Shown here: positions 61,483 to 64,000 of the stretch, one piece after another
Layout: each line of letters opens with the position of its first letter
Numbering within the stretch: the first letter of the stretch is position 1
Assembly (NCBI RefSeq): GCF_028858515.1
Contig: NZ_JAPJZJ010000003.1
Location: forward strand, 247,001 to 311,000
DNA: 64,000 nucleotides
DNA from: Aurantiacibacter sp. D1-12
GTDB taxonomy: Bacteria; Pseudomonadota; Alphaproteobacteria; Sphingomonadales; Sphingomonadaceae
Direction of reading: 5' to 3'
The notes under the pieces: model-generated
What the model was told of the DNA's origin: nothing
Database searches by the model: none
Seen by the model: only the letters and a program-made list of their open reading frames with translations
Translations under genes and position numbers: made by a program

Positions 61483-62744
61483 GCAAGCAAGTCAAATACG
61501 CACTCCTCTTCATCGGCGGTGCCGTGCTGCTGTCTGCGCTGATGATCTGGCTGCGTCCGGAGCCGGAAGAGCAGGAGCGGGTTGAAGCCGTGCCGCTGGT
61601 GGAAGCAGTTGCACTGCAAGCGGCAGCGGGTCCTATCCCTGTGCTGGCATCGGGAACAGTGCAGCCGCGCGAAGAAGTTGTGATCGGCGCGCAGGTTTCA
61701 GGGCGACTTGCCTACGTTCATCCAGCCTTCCGTGAAGGGGGCACAGTGCCCGCCGGTGCGACGTTGCTCAGGATTGAAGCGAGTGATTTCCGGAACCAGG
61801 TCCGGATCGCAGAAGCAGATGTCGCGGCGCAGAATGTTGCTGTTCTGCAGGCTCAGGAAGAAATGGCGATCGCGCGGCAGGAGCTTGAACGGTTTAACGC
61901 GCGCGAGCAGGCTGCAGCATCTGGCGGTGGCTCGCAGATACTTCCCCCCGAACAGCTGGCGGGCGCTGGCCCGGCGGCTGGTGGCAGCGATATTGCGGCC
62001 AACAATCTCGCGACGCGTGAGCCGCAACTGCGCTCTGCCCAGGCTGCGCGCGAGCGTGCCAATGCAAGCCTTGCGGTGGCGCAACTGTCGCTGTCGCGCA
62101 CTCGCATCACTGCGCCGTTCTCCGGCCTTGTACGGGAGGAAAACGTCTCCGTCGGCTCGCTTGTCCAGCCAGGGCAGGCGCTTGGCTCGATCGTCTCCAC
62201 TTCCTCTTTCGAGGTACGCTTGTCACTAACGCCCGATGAAGCGGCACTTATTCCCGGATTGCTTTCCGGCGGATCGGGAATTCCGGCATCGGTCTACTAT
62301 GACTTTGGCGGTCTGACCTATCGCTGGGACGCAGTGGTTGATCGCGCCGACAACAGCCTTGATGCGCAAACGCGCAATGTCGAAGTTTTCCTTCGCGTAT
62401 CGAACCCGACTTCGGGCGGCGTACAGGTGACTGACGAGGACGCTCAAAGCGCTACGCCTGCACCGCCGCTTCTCCTGGGTGCTTTCGTTCGGGCGGAAAT
62501 TACCGGCGCGTCGATTGATAGTTATGCGGCCATTCCAGCGGAAGCTTTGCGGCCCGGGAACGAGATTTGGGTCGTGCGCGATGGCAAGCTGCAGATACTC
62601 CCCGTGCGCGTAATCCAGCGCAGCGATGACTTGGCCTATGTTACGATGCCAAGCCTTGGTGAAGGCGGCTACCTGGTAACGTCCAGCCTTGGCACCCCGG
62701 TGAACGGAATGGACGTACGTCTTGCCGGCGAGTCTGCCGAATGA
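61479..62744 (+). CDS. RND efflux periplasmic adaptor (membrane fusion protein)
   Basis: 421 residues. N-terminal membrane anchor (about residues 8-25), barrel-sandwich/lipoyl halves PVLASGTVQPREEVVIGAQV and FSGLVREENVSVGSLVQPGQ, a helical hairpin (about residues 110-195) containing an inserted A/G-rich stretch, beta-barrel FEVRLSLTPDEAALIPGLLS and membrane-proximal domain EALRPGNEIWVVRDGKLQIL. Links the pump to the outer membrane factor. Stop overlaps the pump ATG (ATGA). Confidence 0.93.
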   Translation: MSKQVKYALLFIGGAVLLSALMIWLRPEPEEQERVEAVPLVEAVALQAAAGPIPVLASGTVQPREEVVIGAQVSGRLAYVHPAFREGGTVPAGATLLRIEASDFRNQVRIAEADVAAQNVAVLQAQEEMAIARQELERFNAREQAAASGGGSQILPPEQLAGAGPAAGGSDIAANNLATREPQLRSAQAARERANASLAVAQLSLSRTRITAPFSGLVREENVSVGSLVQPGQALGSIVSTSSFEVRLSLTPDEAALIPGLLSGGSGIPASVYYDFGGLTYRWDAVVDRADNSLDAQTRNVEVFLRVSNPTSGGVQVTDEDAQSATPAPPLLLGAFVRAEITGASIDSYAAIPAEALRPGNEIWVVRDGKLQILPVRVIQRSDDLAYVTMPSLGEGGYLVTSSLGTPVNGMDVRLAGESAE

Positions 62745-64000
62745 GCGATACCACACCTCCCGATACCTCTCCGGAGGAAATGGACGGAGCGCGTGACCGC
62801 TTCGGCAATACGTCGGAAGAGCGCGCGCGGGACCGTGGCGGCATCATCGCCTTCATGGCCAAGAACGGTGTCGCGGCCAATCTGCTGATGTTCTTCATGA
62901 TCGTGGCGGGCGTGGTTTCGTTCGGGCGGATCGTGCAGGAAGTCTTCCCGGAAAGCAGCCTTGATACGGTTGCGGTTACCGTTGTTTATCCCGGCGCAAC
63001 GCCGCAGGAGGTTGAGGAATCCATCCTCCAGCGTGTGGAGGAAGCTGTCGCCGCTATCGAGGGCGTCAAGGAAATCAATTCGGTCGCCAATGAAGGCTCC
63101 GGCACTGTCAATGTCGAGCTGGAACTGGGTGTTGATGTCTCGGACGCACTCGACGAGGTGAAGTCCGAAGTTGACCAGATCGACACCTTCCCTGCCGAGG
63201 CCGAAGAACCTGAAGTTCGCGAGCTAACTACACGCCAGGTGGTCTTGCGCGTAGCGGTCTTCGGCGATGTCGGAGAGCGTTCTCTAAAGGAAACGGCTTA
63301 TGGTCTGGAAGATGCCATCGCGGGCCTCGACGATGTGAGTTATGTCGAAACGAGCGGCGTGCGCGACTATCGGATCTATGCCGACGTTCCGCAAGACCGG
63401 CTCGAAGCGCTCAACCTGTCACTGACCGATGTTTCGCGCATCGTTTCTGCGAGCAGCCTTGATAGCCCTGCAGGCTCCATCGATACCGCGACGGAAGAGG
63501 TACGCGTGCGTACCGTCGGACAGAATTACAGTCAGCAGGACTTCGAAGATATCGTGCTGGTCGGCTCTGGTGAAGGAGCCTTGCTGCGGCTGGGCGATGT
63601 CGCAACCATCCGTGACGAATTCGAGGATTTCGATCTCACCACCCGGTTCAACGAACAGCCGGTAGCGTTTGTCGATGTCTACCGCACCAGTGACGAGCGT
63701 GTGCTCGATGTCGCCAGCGCGGTAAAAGGGTTGCTGGAGGAGCACAGCTTTCCCGAAGGTGTGTCCTATGCGGTCTGGGAAGATACTTCGGTCTTGCTGG
63801 AAGACCGTTTGTCCCTGCTGCTCAAGAATGCTGGTATCGGCTTGTTACTGGTGCTAGTTGCCCTCACGCTCTTCCTCGATCTGCGGTTAGCGTTCTGGAC
63901 AGCTATCGGTATCGGGGCGACCTTTACCGGAGCGATTTTCCTGCTGGAATGGGCAGGTTCAAGCATCAACATGTTCTCGCTTTTCGGGTTCATTCTCGCG
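62741..64000 (+). CDS. RND efflux transporter permease (AcrB/HAE1-like), 5' part
   Basis: 420 codons visible; the gene runs past the right edge. N-terminal cytoplasmic tail of about 40 polar residues, the first membrane helix (ANLLMFFMIVAGVVSFGRIV), then the porter domain with PGATPQEVEESILQRVEEAV, DVSDALDEVKSEVDQIDTFP and VFGDVGERSLKETAYGLED, and helices near the edge (LLLVLVALTLFLDLRLAFW, SSINMFSLFGFILA). Proton-driven export of lipophilic compounds or other substrates. No internal stop in the visible part. Confidence 0.93.
   Translation, partial: MSDTTPPDTSPEEMDGARDRFGNTSEERARDRGGIIAFMAKNGVAANLLMFFMIVAGVVSFGRIVQEVFPESSLDTVAVTVVYPGATPQEVEESILQRVEEAVAAIEGVKEINSVANEGSGTVNVELELGVDVSDALDEVKSEVDQIDTFPAEAEEPEVRELTTRQVVLRVAVFGDVGERSLKETAYGLEDAIAGLDDVSYVETSGVRDYRIYADVPQDRLEALNLSLTDVSRIVSASSLDSPAGSIDTATEEVRVRTVGQNYSQQDFEDIVLVGSGEGALLRLGDVATIRDEFEDFDLTTRFNEQPVAFVDVYRTSDERVLDVASAVKGLLEEHSFPEGVSYAVWEDTSVLLEDRLSLLLKNAGIGLLLVLVALTLFLDLRLAFWTAIGIGATFTGAIFLLEWAGSSINMFSLFGFILA

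Noticed and set aside
1-64000. CRISPR array, IS element, rRNA genes or replication origin
   Set aside because: No regularly spaced repeats, transposase frames, rRNA-like sequence or DnaA-box cluster was noticed on reading the window.

Overview
The window is a G+C-rich, densely packed chromosomal segment of an alphaproteobacterium, most likely order Sphingomonadales and probably an Erythrobacteraceae member. This is inferred from gene content and order: a his cluster of the form sspB / hisB-yciI-hisH-hisA-(three small membrane genes)-hisF-(mini sorting-signal gene)-hisE-HIT, followed by ybgC-tolQRAB-pal, an alpha-type SspB, a Cys-rich J-domain protein, PPi-dependent phosphofructokinase, NodT-type efflux lipoprotein, and many lipoproteins and periplasmic proteins of unknown role. 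I saw no rRNA, CRISPR array, insertion sequence, integrase or phage gene. There is one tRNA, tRNA-Ser(GGA).

Layout. 1-1872 (minus strand): 5' end of dapD, gmk, a conserved hypothetical and sspB. 1992-6978 (plus): histidine biosynthesis with many stop/start overlaps. 7067-11512: ybgC-tolQRAB-pal envelope operon ending in a clear intrinsic terminator. 11669-24820: mixed housekeeping and accessory genes (J-domain protein, MASE1 histidine kinase, lipoproteins, ATP-grasp enzyme, trans-sulfuration enzyme with a structured leader, dicarboxylate symporter, PPi-PFK, infC with an apparent AUA start, PdeM-like phosphoesterase, hemF, GH16 glucanase). 24874-27843: three tandem paralogues of a periplasmic family I do not recognise. 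28064-33762: M1 aminopeptidase lipoprotein, bifunctional RelA/SpoT enzyme, DUF1905 protein and a cyclophilin with a large insertion. 33938-43174: tRNA-Ser, a ROK kinase / PLP lyase / NhaC operon, an outer-membrane receptor divergent from a LysR regulator, a DUF1330-like lipoprotein, a DUF2189 membrane protein and OmpW. 43315-51770: Crp/Fnr regulator and the complete ccoNOQP-GHIS set for a cbb3-type high-affinity oxidase. 51836-59158: histidine utilisation, hutF-hutC divergent from hutI-hutH-hutG-hutU. 59396-64000: TetR regulator, NodT outer-membrane factor, adaptor and the 5' part of an RND pump, cut by the window edge.

How the genes work together. Histidine is both made and degraded by genes in this window. 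The Hut pathway is the formiminoglutamate deiminase branch (HutH, HutU, HutI, HutF, HutG), giving glutamate, ammonia and formate, under a GntR/HutC repressor with an inverted-repeat site between the divergent arms. Two perfect TTGAT-N4-ATCAA boxes tie the Fnr-type regulator to ompW/itself and to the cbb3 operon; the second box sits at the spacing expected of a class II activated promoter. The TetR gene starts just downstream of a perfect 18-bp palindrome and overlaps the first pump gene.

The least explained parts are the AUA start of infC, the tandem three-paralogue periplasmic family, the 58-residue protein that is little more than a signal peptide plus a PEP-CTERM-like tail, the three membrane genes between hisA and hisF, and the hairpin covering the ribosome site of the trans-sulfuration gene. 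No stretch longer than 300 bases lacks a gene; the longest gaps are 59159-59395, 41484-41707 and 27844-28063.
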